From Micromonospora citrea (lineage in GTDB: Bacteria > Actinomycetota > Actinomycetes > Mycobacteriales > Micromonosporaceae): 64,000 nucleotides of DNA. Positions 36,772 through 45,388 of the stretch are shown one piece after another. The stretch is taken from the NCBI RefSeq assembly GCF_900090315.1, contig NZ_FMHZ01000002.1, positions 4,372,501 to 4,436,500 on the forward strand. The letters are read 5' to 3'. Numbering within the stretch: the stretch's first letter is position 1; each line of letters starts with the position of its first letter. A model generated the notes under the pieces. The model was not told where the DNA came from and did no database searches. It saw only the letters and a program-made list of their open reading frames with translations. Both the position numbers and the translations under genes were made by a program.

Positions 36772-37749
36772 ATGAGCGACCCGAGTGCCGCGTCGATCGT
36801 CACCACACCGCCCGCCCAGCAGCCGACCGAGCTCGGCGCCCCCACCAACGCGGGGCTGCCCGAGAACGCCCGCAAGGAGAAGCCGCGCGGCCTGCTCGGC
36901 GACGCCTGGATCATCCTGCGCCGCAAGCCGCTGTTCTGGATCTCCGCGGCGTTCATCGCCGTCTTCCTGCTGATGACCGCCTTCCCGTCGCTGTTCAGCT
37001 CCGGCGACCCGGAGACCGGCGATCTGAGCCGGAGCCTGGTCGGCCCGTCGTCGGACGCCTGGTTCGGCTACGACTTCCAGGGCCGCGACGTCTACGCCCG
37101 GGTGATCTACGGTGCCCGCGCGTCGATCGTGGTCTCCGTCCTCTCCGTGCTCGGCGTGCTGTTCATCGGCGGCGCGATGGGCATCATCGCGGGCTACCGC
37201 GGTGGCTGGGTGGACGCCCTGCTCTCCCGGATCGCCGACGTCTTCTTCGGCCTGCCGTTCGTGCTGGGCGCCATCGTCATCCTGACCACCTTCAACGGGT
37301 CGGGCACGAGCAACAGCAAGGCCGAGATCATGGGCCTGGTGAGCATCTCGCTGATCGTGCTGGGCTGGCCGGTCGTGATGCGGCTGATGCGCTCCTCGGT
37401 GCTGGCCACCAAGGAGGCGGACTACATCGTCGCCGCCCGTGCGCTGGGTGCCGGCACCGGCCGGATCATCCTCAAGCACCTGCTGCCGAACTGCCTCGCG
37501 CCGCTGCTGGTCTACGGGACGATCCTCGTCGGCTCCTTCATCGGCGCCGAGGCGACGCTGTCGTTCCTGGGCGTCGGCCTGAAGAGCCCGGTGGTCTCCT
37601 GGGGCATCATGGTCAACGAGGCGCAGGCCCTCATCCGGGTCGCGCCGTACCTGCTCTTCTTCCCGGCAGCCTTCCTCGTCACCGCCGTGCTGAGCTTCGT
37701 GATGCTCGGTGAGACGGTCCGCGAGGCCCTCGATCCGAAACTCCGCTAG
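36772..37749 (+). CDS. Peptide ABC transporter permease, OppC-like (system 1)
   Basis: A 325-residue permease. The N-terminus (1-45) is soluble and Pro-rich, then RRKPLFWISAAFIAVFLLMTAFP begins the first helix. The family extracellular segment WFGYDFQGRDVYARVIYGARAS follows, then the EAA loop ATKEADYIVAARALGAGTGRIILKHLLPN, and the terminal AFLVTAVLSFVMLGETVREALDPKLR. GAGG at 36761-36764 precedes the ATG. It pairs with the OppB-like protein to form the channel. Confidence 0.95.
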   Translation: MSDPSAASIVTTPPAQQPTELGAPTNAGLPENARKEKPRGLLGDAWIILRRKPLFWISAAFIAVFLLMTAFPSLFSSGDPETGDLSRSLVGPSSDAWFGYDFQGRDVYARVIYGARASIVVSVLSVLGVLFIGGAMGIIAGYRGGWVDALLSRIADVFFGLPFVLGAIVILTTFNGSGTSNSKAEIMGLVSISLIVLGWPVVMRLMRSSVLATKEADYIVAARALGAGTGRIILKHLLPNCLAPLLVYGTILVGSFIGAEATLSFLGVGLKSPVVSWGIMVNEAQALIRVAPYLLFFPAAFLVTAVLSFVMLGETVREALDPKLR

Positions 37750-37760
37750 GGGCGATTCAG

Positions 37761-38798
37761 TTGTCCGACATTCTCGTGTCCGAGCAGTCCGCAGCGGGTA
37801 CCTCCGGTCGCCCCTCCGGTCGGCTGCTCGAGGTCGAAGACCTTCGAGTGGAGTTCCGCACCCGGGACGGCGTCGCGAAGGTCATCAACGGGGTCACGTA
37901 CCACGTCGACGCGGGGGAGACCCTCGCCGTGCTCGGCGAGTCCGGCTCCGGTAAGAGCGTCACCGCCCAGACCATCATGGGCATCCTCGACACGCCGCCC
38001 GGCTTCGTCACCGGCGGTGAGGTCCGCTTCCACGGCAAGGACATGCTCAGCATGTCCTTCGAGGAGCGGCGCCGCATCCGCGGCGAGGGCATTGCCATGA
38101 TCTTCCAGGACGCGCTCTCGGCGCTCAACCCGGTTTTCACCGTCGGGTTCCAGATCGCCGAGCAGTACCGGGTGCGGCGCGGGATGAGCCGCGCCGACGC
38201 GAAGAAGCGCGCGATCGAGATGCTCGACCAGGTCAAGATCCCGAACGCCAAGGGCCGGTTCAACAGCTATCCGCACCAGTTCTCCGGCGGCATGCGGCAG
38301 CGCGCGATGATCGCGATGTCGCTGGCGCTGGACCCGGAGGTGCTGATCGCCGACGAGCCGACCACGGCGCTGGACGTGACGGTGCAGGCCCAGATCATGG
38401 ACCTGCTCGCCGAGCTGCAGCGCGAGCGGCAGATGGGCATGATCCTGATCACCCACGACCTCGGCGTGGTCGCCGACGTCGCGGACCGGATCGCGGTCAT
38501 GTACGCGGGCCGGATCGTCGAGGAAGCCAACGTGTACGACCTGTACGCCAAGCCGGCGCACCCGTACACCATCGGCCTGATCAACTCGATCCCCCGGCTC
38601 GACGAGAAGGGGCAGGAGCTCCGGACCATCAAGGGCCTCCCGCCGAACCTGATGAACATCCCGCCGGGCTGCCCCTTCAACCCGCGCTGCCCCATGGCGC
38701 AGCCGGTCTGCCGGGAGAAGGTCCCGCCGCTGCTGCAGGTGGGTGCCGGTCGGGCCAGCGCCTGCCACTTCGCCGAGGAGCTGGTGAACCGTGACTGA
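37761..38798 (+). CDS. Peptide ABC transporter ATP-binding protein, OppD-like (system 1)
   Basis: A 345-residue ATPase. Walker A is [12 protein letters not shown], the signature is [13 protein letters not shown], Walker B is [14 protein letters not shown], and the switch His is in [13 protein letters not shown]. The C-terminal oligopeptide-transporter region has [14 protein letters not shown], whose cysteines in some DppD/OppD proteins hold an Fe-S cluster. Start TTG at 37761 with AGGGGCGA 6-13 bases upstream. It overlaps the next gene by 8 bp. Confidence 0.95.
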   Translation: MSDILVSEQSAAGTSGRPSGRLLEVEDLRVEFRTRDGVAKVINGVTYHVDAGETLAVLGESGSGKSVTAQTIMGILDTPPGFVTGGEVRFHGKDMLSMSFEERRRIRGEGIAMIFQDALSALNPVFTVGFQIAEQYRVRRGMSRADAKKRAIEMLDQVKIPNAKGRFNSYPHQFSGGMRQRAMIAMSLALDPEVLIADEPTTALDVTVQAQIMDLLAELQRERQMGMILITHDLGVVADVADRIAVMYAGRIVEEANVYDLYAKPAHPYTIGLINSIPRLDEKGQELRTIKGLPPNLMNIPPGCPFNPRCPMAQPVCREKVPPLLQVGAGRASACHFAEELVNRD

Positions 38799-39804
38799 GA
38801 ACATCCTCGAGGTGCGTGACCTGGTCAAGCACTACCCGGTGACCCGGGGCGTGGTGTTCAAGAAGACCATCGGCCACGTCAAGGCGGTGGACGGGGTCTC
38901 CTTCGACCTCAAGGCCGGCGAGACCCTGGGCGTGGTCGGCGAGTCCGGCTGCGGCAAGTCCACCCTGGCCCGGGTCCTGATGAACCTGGAGCGGCCGACC
39001 TCCGGCAGCGTCCTCTACAAGGGCCAGGACATCTCCAAGCTCTCCGGCGGGGCGCTGCGGCGGCTGCGCCGGCAGATCCAGCTGGTGATGCAGGACCCGT
39101 ACACCTCGCTGAACCCGCGGATGACGGTCGGCGACCTGATCGGCGAGCCGTTCGAGATCCACCCGGAGGTGGCGCCGAAGGGCAGCCGTCGGGGCAGGGT
39201 CAAGGAGCTCCTCGACCTCGTCGGCCTCAACCCGGAGCACATCAACCGCTACCCGCACCAGTTCTCCGGCGGTCAGCGCCAGCGCATCGGCATCGCCCGG
39301 GCGCTCGCCCTGCGGCCCGAGATCATCATCTGCGACGAGCCGGTGTCGGCGCTGGACGTGTCGATCCAGGCGCAGGTGATGAACCTGCTGGAGAAGCTCC
39401 AGGGCGAGTTCGGCCTGTCGTACGTGTTCATCGCCCACGACCTGTCGGTGGTCCGGCACCTGTCGGACCGGGTCGCGGTGATGTACCTCGGCAAGATCGC
39501 GGAGATCGGCACCGAGGACGAGATCTACGAGCGGCCGACCCACCCGTACACCCAGGCGCTGCTGTCGGCGGTGCCGGTCCCGGACCCGACCGTCCGGGAG
39601 CACAAGGCGATCATCCGCCTCACCGGTGACGTGCCGTCGCCGGTCAGCCCGCCCTCGGGCTGCCGGTTCCGGACCCGCTGCTGGAAGGCGCAGGACGTCT
39701 GCGCGGAGCAGGTCCCGCTGCTGGAGATCCGGCCGGGCTCGGACCACCCGAGCGCCTGCCACTTCGCCGAGAAGCGGGAGATCGTGCACACGCACGAGGC
39801 GTGA
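38791..39804 (+). CDS. Peptide ABC transporter ATP-binding protein, OppF-like (system 1)
   Basis: A 337-residue ATPase that pairs with the OppD-like subunit. Walker A is [12 protein letters not shown], the signature is [13 protein letters not shown], Walker B is [14 protein letters not shown], and the switch is FIAHDLSVV. The C-terminal extension has a cysteine cluster [17 protein letters not shown] start at 38791 with GAGGAG at 38775-38780, overlapping the end of the OppD gene. It closes the five-gene operon. Confidence 0.95.
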   Translation: MTENILEVRDLVKHYPVTRGVVFKKTIGHVKAVDGVSFDLKAGETLGVVGESGCGKSTLARVLMNLERPTSGSVLYKGQDISKLSGGALRRLRRQIQLVMQDPYTSLNPRMTVGDLIGEPFEIHPEVAPKGSRRGRVKELLDLVGLNPEHINRYPHQFSGGQRQRIGIARALALRPEIIICDEPVSALDVSIQAQVMNLLEKLQGEFGLSYVFIAHDLSVVRHLSDRVAVMYLGKIAEIGTEDEIYERPTHPYTQALLSAVPVPDPTVREHKAIIRLTGDVPSPVSPPSGCRFRTRCWKAQDVCAEQVPLLEIRPGSDHPSACHFAEKREIVHTHEA

Positions 39805-39814
39805 CACCCACGGG

Positions 39815-39851
39815 ACCGCCTGCCGACGTCATCGCGACGACGGCAGGCGGT
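39815..39851 (+). terminator. Terminator of peptide-transport operon 1
   Basis: An 11-bp stem ACCGCCTGCCG (39815-39825) with CGGCAGGCGGT (39841-39851), extended inside by CGTC/GACG past an A-A mismatch. It starts 11 bp after the OppF stop. Confidence 0.75.
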
Positions 39852-39927
39852 TCCGCCGTTTCCGGGCAGGAACGCGGTACCGGCCCGGCCGTGCGGGGCC
39901 GCCCCGCCGGGCCGCCCGGCCCACGTC

Positions 39928-40311
39928 TCACAGGGGGCCGCGGCCGGCGCGCAGCAGCAGCAGCGCGAGCTGCGTGCCGTCGGCGCCGAGGGCGGCCCGG
40001 AAACGCTCCAGGATCTCCCGCTCCCGGGCGAGCACCAGCCGGGTGCCACCGGACGCCATCCGGGTCGCGCCGACCTCCTGCGAGAGACGGGCCCGCTCCT
40101 GCCACAGCTCGATCAGCGCCCGGTCGATCTCGTCGATCCGCTCCCGGATCTCCACGATCCGGGCGGCCGCGGTCGGCTCCGCGGTGCCGGTGCGCGCCTC
40201 CGGCTTCGCGTCGCCGGCCCGCGCGTCGACCGGGCCGGCCGCCTCCGGGCCGGGCCGGCCCGGTTCGGGCCGGGTCAGGCTGCCGCTGGACTCCACCACG
40301 TCTGTCATCAT
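39928..40311 (-). CDS. Chorismate mutase, AroQ class
   Basis: A 127-residue protein. The first ~45 residues are a disordered Pro/Gly/Ala-rich extension. Residues 50-127 form the AroQ helical fold: RIVEIRERIDEIDRALIELWQERARLSQEVG (in part), then ATRMASGGTRLVLAREREILERFR. The arginines and the Glu/Gln positions are those expected around the chorismate site. The enzyme makes prephenate for phenylalanine and tyrosine. GAGGGG precedes the ATG pair at 40311/40308. A terminator and a Phe/Tyr-rich leader ORF lie directly upstream, indicating attenuation control. Confidence 0.9.
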   Translation of the reverse strand: MMTDVVESSGSLTRPEPGRPGPEAAGPVDARAGDAKPEARTGTAEPTAAARIVEIRERIDEIDRALIELWQERARLSQEVGATRMASGGTRLVLAREREILERFRAALGADGTQLALLLLRAGRGPL

Positions 40312-40357
40312 CGGGTACCCCTCGCCGTCAGGTGCCCGGTGCCCGGATCCCGAGACG

Positions 40358-40399
40358 GAAAAGCCCCGGGCTCCTGGAGCCCGGGGCTTTTCGTAGGTC
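40358..40399 (-). terminator. Attenuator (terminator plus alternative pairing segment) for the chorismate mutase gene
   Basis: A 17-bp perfect stem (40358-40374 and 40376-40392) ends in TTTTC in the minus direction, 47 bp before the chorismate mutase start. Just before it on the minus strand, GACCTACG (plus 40392-40399) can pair with CGTAGGTC inside the leader ORF (plus 40416-40423). That segment can alternatively pair through GCCGTAG with CTACGGC at the tandem Tyr codons (plus 40441-40447). This is the 1:2 / 2:3 / 3:4 layout of ribosome-mediated attenuation, although 2:3 and 3:4 share only one base. Confidence 0.75.
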
Positions 40400-40407
40400 T
40401 GGTGTGC

Positions 40408-40473
40408 TCAGGCGCGACCTACGGCTGCCGGACTCCCGGTGCCGTAGTAAAAGTAGAAGCGCTCAGCGAACAC
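40408..40473 (-). CDS. Phe/Tyr-rich leader peptide
   Basis: A 21-codon ORF from GTG 40473 to TGA 40408. Phe is at positions 2, 6 and 8 and Tyr at 7, 9 and 10, so residues 6-10 read FYFYY. It lies immediately upstream of the terminator that guards chorismate mutase, whose pathway ends in these two amino acids. Codons are less GC-biased than in normal genes here (TTT, GCT, AGT, GTA), in keeping with a regulatory rather than a functional peptide. There is no Shine-Dalgarno, but a -10 box ends 7 bases before the GTG, so translation is probably leaderless. Confidence 0.72.
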   Translation of the reverse strand: MFAERFYFYYGTGSPAAVGRA

Positions 40474-40480
40474 GTCGTCG

Positions 40481-40510
40481 AGTATGCCGACCTCGGGGCG
40501 GCCGGCGCAA
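40481..40510 (-). promoter_or_regulatory. Promoter for the leader peptide and chorismate mutase
   Basis: On the minus strand, TTGCGC (plus 40505-40510), an 18-bp spacer and CATACT (plus 40481-40486), followed after 7 bases by the leader GTG. Transcription would start at or beside the start codon. Confidence 0.6.
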
Positions 40511-40617
40511 GGATTCGGCCGGACGCGTGCCCGAACGCACGACCCCGGCGCCGGGCGGTCGACGACGGCTCGGTCGCACCCGGGCCCACGCGGCGGGGAA
40601 GTGTCCGTCCGGCGGCA

Positions 40618-40623
40618 TAGACT
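40618..40623 (+). promoter_or_regulatory. Candidate -10 element for pcrA
   Basis: TAGACT ends 9 bases before the pcrA ATG at 40633, with no Shine-Dalgarno in the gap (CGCCGTGCG). It points to a leaderless or very short-leader mRNA. Confidence 0.4.
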
Positions 40624-40632
40624 CGCCGTGCG

Positions 40633-43038
40633 ATGCATCCTCTCTTCGACATCCCCGTGTCCCCGCCCGCACCGGCGCCTGCCCCGACCCCGCCGCACCG
40701 GCCGGGGGCGGCCGCCCGCCGCCTCGACCCGCAGGCCCTGGTCGAGGGCCTGAACGGGCCGCAGCGCGACGCCGTGATCCACGCCGGCTCGCCGCTGCTG
40801 ATCGTGGCCGGCGCCGGCTCGGGCAAGACCCGCGTCCTCACCCACCGGATCGCCTACCTGCTGGCCGCCCGGGACGTGCATCCCGGCGAGATCATCGCGA
40901 TCACCTTCACCAACAAGGCGGCCGGGGAGATGAAGGAGCGCGTCGCCCACCTGGTGGGCCCGCGCGCCCGGCTGATGTGGGTGTCGACGTTCCACTCCGC
41001 GTGCGTGCGCATCCTGCGCGCCGAGCACGAGCACGCCGGGCTGAAGTCGACCTTCTCGATCTACGACGCCGACGACTCCCGCCGGCTGATGCAGATGGTC
41101 GCCCGCGAGCTCGACCTCGACCCGAAGCGCTACCCGGCGCGAGGGCTGGCCGCCCAGGTCTCCAACCTGAAGAACGAGCTGGTCGACCCGGAGGAGTTCG
41201 CCGGCCGGGCCAAGGGCCCCAACGAGCGGGCGCTGGCGGAGGCCTACACGCTCTACCAGCGGCGGCTGCGCGAGGCGCACGCGCTCGACTTCGACGATCT
41301 GATCATGACGACGGTGCACCTGTTCCAGTCGCACCCGCACGTCGCGGAGAGCTACCGCCGCCGGTTCCGGCACGTGCTGGTCGACGAATACCAGGACACC
41401 AACCACGCCCAGTACGTGCTGATCAAGGAGCTGGTCTCCGGCACCGAGGGGGTCGAGCCGGCGGAGCTGTGCGTCGTCGGCGACGCCGACCAGTCGATCT
41501 ACGCGTTCCGGGGCGCCACGATCCGCAACATCCTGGAGTTCGAGCGGGACTTCAGCGACGCCCGGACGATCCTGCTGGAGCAGAACTACCGCTCCACCCA
41601 GACGATCCTGAACGCGGCCAACGCGGTGATCGACCGGAACACCTCGCGCAAGCCGAAGCGGCTGTGGAGCGAGGCGGGCGCCGGCGAGCAGATCGTCGGC
41701 TACGTGGCCGACACCGAGCACGCCGAGGCCGACTGGGTGGCCCGCGAGATCGACCGGCTGGTCGACTCCGGCGACACCCGCCCCGGCGACGTGGCGGTCT
41801 TCTACCGCACCAACGCGATGTCCCGCGTCTTCGAGGAGGTGTTCATCCGCGTCGGCCTGCCCTACAAGGTGGTCGGCGGGGTCCGCTTCTACGAGCGCAA
41901 GGAGGTCCGCGACGCGCTGGCCTACCTGCGCGCGGTGGTCAACGACGACGACACGGTCAGCCTGCGTCGGATCCTCAACACGCCTCGCCGGGGCATCGGC
42001 GACCGCGCCGAGGCGTGCGTGGAGGCGCTGTCCAGCCGGGACCGGATCTCCTTCGGCGCGGCGCTGCGGCGGGCGAAGGACGCCCCGGGCATCTCCACCC
42101 GGGCGGCCAACGGCATCGCCGACTTCGTCGCCCTGCTCGACGGCGCCCGCGAGTTGGCCGAGACCGGCACCCCCGAGGAGGTGCTGGAGGCGCTGCTGAC
42201 CCGCTCGGGCTACCTCACGGAGCTGGAGGAGAGCCTCGACCCGCAGGACGCCGGGCGGGTCGACAACCTCCAGGAGCTGGTCAGCGTCGCCCGGGAGTAC
42301 ACGGAGCGGATCGAGGCGACCGGCGAGGAGGGGGAGCGGGCGACCGTGGCCGGCTTCCTGGAGCAGGTCGCCCTGGTCGCCGACGCCGACCAGCTGCCGA
42401 CCGACGACCCGGACCACCAGGGCGTGGTCACCCTGATGACGCTGCACACCGCCAAGGGGCTCGAGTTCCCGGTGGTCTTCCTGACCGGCCTGGAGGACGG
42501 CGTCTTCCCACACCTGCGCTCGCTCGGCGACACCCGTGAGCTGGAGGAGGAGCGCCGGCTGGCCTACGTGGGCATCACCCGGGCCCGGCAACGGCTCTAC
42601 CTCTCCCGGGCGGTGACCCGCTCGGCGTGGGGGCAGCCGTCCTACAACCCGCCCTCGCGGTTCCTGGAGGAGTTGCCGCCGGAGCTGGTCCACTGGGAGC
42701 GCACCGAGGGGTCGTACACCTCGTGGGCCGGTGGGGGCGGCGGCGTCGGCGGCCGCGCGGACCGCGTGCCCGGCGGGCGCGGCACCTTCAACGGCGGCAC
42801 GCCCAAGGCCGCGCAGCTGGCGAAGCGGCTCGGCGTCGACGCCAGCCGGCTGACCACGGCGAGCGAGCTGCCGCAGGGGCCGAAGGTGTCCGCCGGGGAC
42901 CGGGTCAACCACCAGCGCTACGGGCTGGGCCGGGTGCTCGCGGTGGAGGGGCACGGCCCGAGCGCCCGGGCGCAGATCGACTTCGGCGACCAGACCATGT
43001 GGCTGGTGCTCCGGCACGCCCCGATCGACAAACTCTGA
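40633..43038 (+). CDS. pcrA: ATP-dependent DNA helicase PcrA (UvrD family)
   Basis: An 801-residue superfamily 1A helicase unwinding DNA 3' to 5' in repair and replication-fork maintenance. Q-motif region: LNGPQRDAVIHAGSPLLIVAGAGSGKTRVLTHR in part (Walker A at about residue 58). Motif II is VLVDEYQDTNHAQY, motif III is VVGDADQSIYAFRGAT, motif IV is LEQNYRSTQTIL, motif V is VTLMTLHTAKGLEFPVVFLTG in part, and motif VI is YVGITRARQRLYLS. The C-terminal ~70 residues carry the tail GDRVNHQRYGLGRVLAVEG, a Tudor-like RNA-polymerase-binding domain. An N-terminal Pro-rich stretch (8-30) precedes the helicase core. Confidence 0.97.
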   Translation: MHPLFDIPVSPPAPAPAPTPPHRPGAAARRLDPQALVEGLNGPQRDAVIHAGSPLLIVAGAGSGKTRVLTHRIAYLLAARDVHPGEIIAITFTNKAAGEMKERVAHLVGPRARLMWVSTFHSACVRILRAEHEHAGLKSTFSIYDADDSRRLMQMVARELDLDPKRYPARGLAAQVSNLKNELVDPEEFAGRAKGPNERALAEAYTLYQRRLREAHALDFDDLIMTTVHLFQSHPHVAESYRRRFRHVLVDEYQDTNHAQYVLIKELVSGTEGVEPAELCVVGDADQSIYAFRGATIRNILEFERDFSDARTILLEQNYRSTQTILNAANAVIDRNTSRKPKRLWSEAGAGEQIVGYVADTEHAEADWVAREIDRLVDSGDTRPGDVAVFYRTNAMSRVFEEVFIRVGLPYKVVGGVRFYERKEVRDALAYLRAVVNDDDTVSLRRILNTPRRGIGDRAEACVEALSSRDRISFGAALRRAKDAPGISTRAANGIADFVALLDGARELAETGTPEEVLEALLTRSGYLTELEESLDPQDAGRVDNLQELVSVAREYTERIEATGEEGERATVAGFLEQVALVADADQLPTDDPDHQGVVTLMTLHTAKGLEFPVVFLTGLEDGVFPHLRSLGDTRELEEERRLAYVGITRARQRLYLSRAVTRSAWGQPSYNPPSRFLEELPPELVHWERTEGSYTSWAGGGGGVGGRADRVPGGRGTFNGGTPKAAQLAKRLGVDASRLTTASELPQGPKVSAGDRVNHQRYGLGRVLAVEGHGPSARAQIDFGDQTMWLVLRHAPIDKL

Positions 43039-43140
43039 GCCCCGGTCGGCTTCGTCCCGGGGCCCCGGCGACCGTCCGGCCGGCCCCGGCCCCGGGGCTT
43101 CGGGCCAGGGCGGCCCGAACGACGGGTCAAAGACCGGCGC

Positions 43141-43172
43141 GGCCCGGCCCGGCAGACGCGCCGGGTCGGGCC
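43141..43172. terminator. Bidirectional terminator between pcrA and an M23 gene
   Basis: A 13-bp stem (43141-43153 and 43160-43172) with one G-U pair and loop AGACGC, in the gap between the two convergent stops. Confidence 0.65.
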
Positions 43173-43190
43173 GTTCGTCGTGCTACGCGG

Positions 43191-43952
43191 TCAGCAGGCC
43201 ACGTCGACGCCCCGGGCGCGCAGGAACGGCGCCGGGTCGATCTGGTTCCACATCTGGCCCTGGTGCACCTCGAAGTGCAGGTGCGGGCCGGTGGAGTCGC
43301 CGGTGGAGCCCTCCAGGCCGATGGTCTCCCCGGCCCCCACCTTGTCGCCCACGCCCACCTTGGCGGTGCTCAGGTGGGCGTACTGGGTGAGGTAGCCGTT
43401 GCCGTGGTCGATGACGACGGAGATGCCGTAGCCGTCGCCGACGTCCCCGGCCTTGGTGACCGTGCCGCCGAAGGCGGCGCGGACGGGGGTGCCGGCGGGC
43501 AGCGCGAAGTCGATGCCGGCGTGCAGGGTGCCCCAGCGCGGCCCGTAGCAGGAGGTGATCGCCGCGCCCTTCATCGGGATGACCCAACTCGGCTTCGGCT
43601 TGCTGGTCTTCTTCGGCGTGGGCTTGGCGGTGGTGGCCTTCGGGCTGGGCTTCGCCGTCGGGCTGGCCTTCGTGGGGCTCGGTGTCGGGCTGGCGGAGGG
43701 GGTGACCGGGGCGGTCGACTCGCGGGCGGACCGGTCGGCGCGGTCGGCGGCCTCGGCGCGGGCCTGCGCGTCGAGGGAGACGGCGGCCGGGGTCGCGGGG
43801 TCGTCGTCGCCGGTGGCCGCGAAGGCGGCTCCGCCGAGGCCGAGCCCGGCGAGGGCCGCCGCGGCGATGACCACGCGGGTACGGCTGCCGGCCGACCGCC
43901 GGTGCCGGGCCGGGGCGTCGGGGGTGTTCTCGTTCCGGATGTCTTCCTGCAC
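43191..43952 (-). CDS. M23-family peptidase, secreted (first of two)
   Basis: A 253-residue LytM-type protein. A membrane or signal segment lies at about 26-46 (VVIAAAALAGLGLGGAAFAA), then a Lys/Thr/Pro/Ser linker to residue 122. The M23 domain contains CYGPRWGTLHAGIDFALPAG (zinc ligands His and Asp), GNGYLTQYAHL and TGPHLHFEVH (HxH ligand). Such enzymes cut peptidoglycan cross-bridges or regulate amidases. Two cysteines (near the domain start and the last residue) could form a disulphide. A terminator separates it from the second M23 gene upstream. Confidence 0.92.
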   Translation of the reverse strand: MQEDIRNENTPDAPARHRRSAGSRTRVVIAAAALAGLGLGGAAFAATGDDDPATPAAVSLDAQARAEAADRADRSARESTAPVTPSASPTPSPTKASPTAKPSPKATTAKPTPKKTSKPKPSWVIPMKGAAITSCYGPRWGTLHAGIDFALPAGTPVRAAFGGTVTKAGDVGDGYGISVVIDHGNGYLTQYAHLSTAKVGVGDKVGAGETIGLEGSTGDSTGPHLHFEVHQGQMWNQIDPAPFLRARGVDVAC

Positions 43953-44179
43953 GGCGGACCTTCACTGCGTCGAGGGGGCACTTGACCTCGAAATACTGGT
44001 GTCGGCGCCGGCCGGAACGGGTATGGGGCCCGGGTCGGGCGGGCTCGCGGCGGGCGTAGCCGTCCGTTACGTCCCGCCCTGCGGCATTAATTGGGATAAC
44101 TGATCATGGGCGGCAGTGGCGCCGCTCACAGCTGCGGTTGTGACCCAGCAGACTTTCCTTGATGGCCGGGCAACGAAAA

Positions 44180-44207
44180 ACCGCCCGGATCGACAGATCC
44201 GGGCGGT
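44180..44207 (-). terminator. Rho-independent terminator of the second M23 gene
   Basis: A 12-bp stem ACCGCCCGGATC (44180-44191) with GATCCGGGCGGT (44196-44207). Read on the minus strand it ends in TTTTT, so it is a classical intrinsic terminator 20 bp after the M23 stop. Confidence 0.9.
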
Positions 44208-44226
44208 CAACGGTCTATGCGCAGCG

Positions 44227-44946
44227 TCAGGACGTGGCTACCTCGCTGTAGAATGCCTCGACTTGTAGCTTGATGTCCACTCCGCGCTCCTGGAGCCACG
44301 GCACCGGGTCGAGCGGCTCGCCCTTGACATGGACCTCCAGGTGGAGGTGGGAGCCGTAGGAGTGGCCGGTGTTGCCGACCAGGCCGAGCTGGTCGCCCGC
44401 CTTGACCTGCTGCCCCTCCTTGACGCTCAGGGCGGAGGAGTGGCCGTAGATCGCCTCGCTGCCGTCGGCGTGCTGGACGATGACCGTGTAGCCGTAGCCG
44501 CCGAACCAGCCGGCCTTGGTGACGGTGCCGGCGTGGATGGCGACGTAGGGCGTGCCCTCGGGGGCGACCAGGTCGACGCCGGTGTGCAGCTTGCCCCAGC
44601 GCATGCCGTAGGGCGAGTTGAACTCGTAGCCCTGGAGGGGGAGCAGCCACACCTCGCGCTCGGAGGCGGCCTCGGCGCCGGCGGCCCGCGTGCTGTCGCG
44701 GGAGGCGCGGTCGGCGGCGTCGGCGCGGGCCGCGGTGTCCTGGCTGAGGGTCGAGGCGGCCTTCAGCTCGTCGAGCACCGACGGGCTGACGCTCTTGGCG
44801 TCCGGCAGGGCGCCCGCGCCGATGGCGACGATGCCGGCACCGACGAACGCGGTGGTGACGACGGCCGCGTAGCGGCTACGCGGGGGGGTGGGTACGCGGC
44901 GACGGCCGCGATATCTATCGGGCTCAGACGACAGGCGCTGGCGCAC
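44227..44946 (-). CDS. M23-family peptidase, secreted (second of two)
   Basis: A 239-residue protein. An Arg-rich N-terminus, membrane segment (about 28-46: YAAVVTTAFVGAGIVAIGAGA), a helical Ala/Asp/Arg linker, and an M23 domain with SPYGMRWGKLHTGVDLVAPEG, SEAIYGHSSAL and YGSHLHLEVHVKG. Zinc ligands His, Asp and HxH are present. The frame is open up to an ATG at 45030, but GGAGGG at 44952-44957 sits 5 bases from the GTG at 44946, so I start there. It shares the DAADRA linker motif with its neighbour, indicating gene duplication and divergence. Confidence 0.92.
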   Translation of the reverse strand: MRQRLSSEPDRYRGRRRVPTPPRSRYAAVVTTAFVGAGIVAIGAGALPDAKSVSPSVLDELKAASTLSQDTAARADAADRASRDSTRAAGAEAASEREVWLLPLQGYEFNSPYGMRWGKLHTGVDLVAPEGTPYVAIHAGTVTKAGWFGGYGYTVIVQHADGSEAIYGHSSALSVKEGQQVKAGDQLGLVGNTGHSYGSHLHLEVHVKGEPLDPVPWLQERGVDIKLQVEAFYSEVATS

Positions 44947-45060
44947 GCACACCCTCCGTTGTCGGGGATCCGATGCGGCTTCCCCGACGCCCGTGAAGCT
45001 CGGGTGAACGTCGGCTGGCCGCGTCGTCACCCGTCCGTGGACCTGATGACAACCGTGGAC

Positions 45061-45089
45061 ACGTTAGCCAACCGCCAGGGGCGTTACAA
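45061..45089 (-). promoter_or_regulatory. Promoter of the second M23 gene
   Basis: On the minus strand, TTGTAA (plus 45084-45089), 17 bp, TAACGT (plus 45061-45066). The start would lie near 45054, giving a leader of about 108 bases. The rest of the 442-bp gap up to icmB shows no gene; TACCGT at 45341-45346 is a weak -10 candidate for icmB. Confidence 0.5.
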
Positions 45090-45388
45090 GCCGAAGCGCC
45101 GAATTGCCGCCGCGTTCTGTCCCTTTGCGTCCGTGATTGTCATGGCTCGTACCCCTCGATCGGGGACCCCGTAACTGCCCGTTCGTCGCGCAGCGTGACC
45201 GAACGGCGGAGGTGTCCGGCTTGACGGCGGTGATCATCTGCGGCAAGCGTGGCGTCTGCGCCGCCGGGCCTCCCGGCGTCAGGGCGGCCGGTGCGCGGTG
45301 AGCTTCGCCGCCCGGATTTCCCGGGCCGGGCGGGGCGGGTTACCGTTCGTTCAGGTGAAGCCGCGGAGCCGGTGAAAGGGATGCGCTG

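Noticed and set aside
40408..43017. An 869-codon minus-strand open frame opposite pcrA
   Set aside because: Shadow of pcrA. Only its last 21 codons (40408-40473) are treated as real, as the leader peptide.
44950..45380. Cyclic di-AMP (ydaO-type) riboswitch upstream of the M23 genes
   Set aside because: Such riboswitches often precede wall hydrolases in actinobacteria, but I could not find the conserved core on the minus strand; only a GGCTAAC-like fragment is present near 45061.
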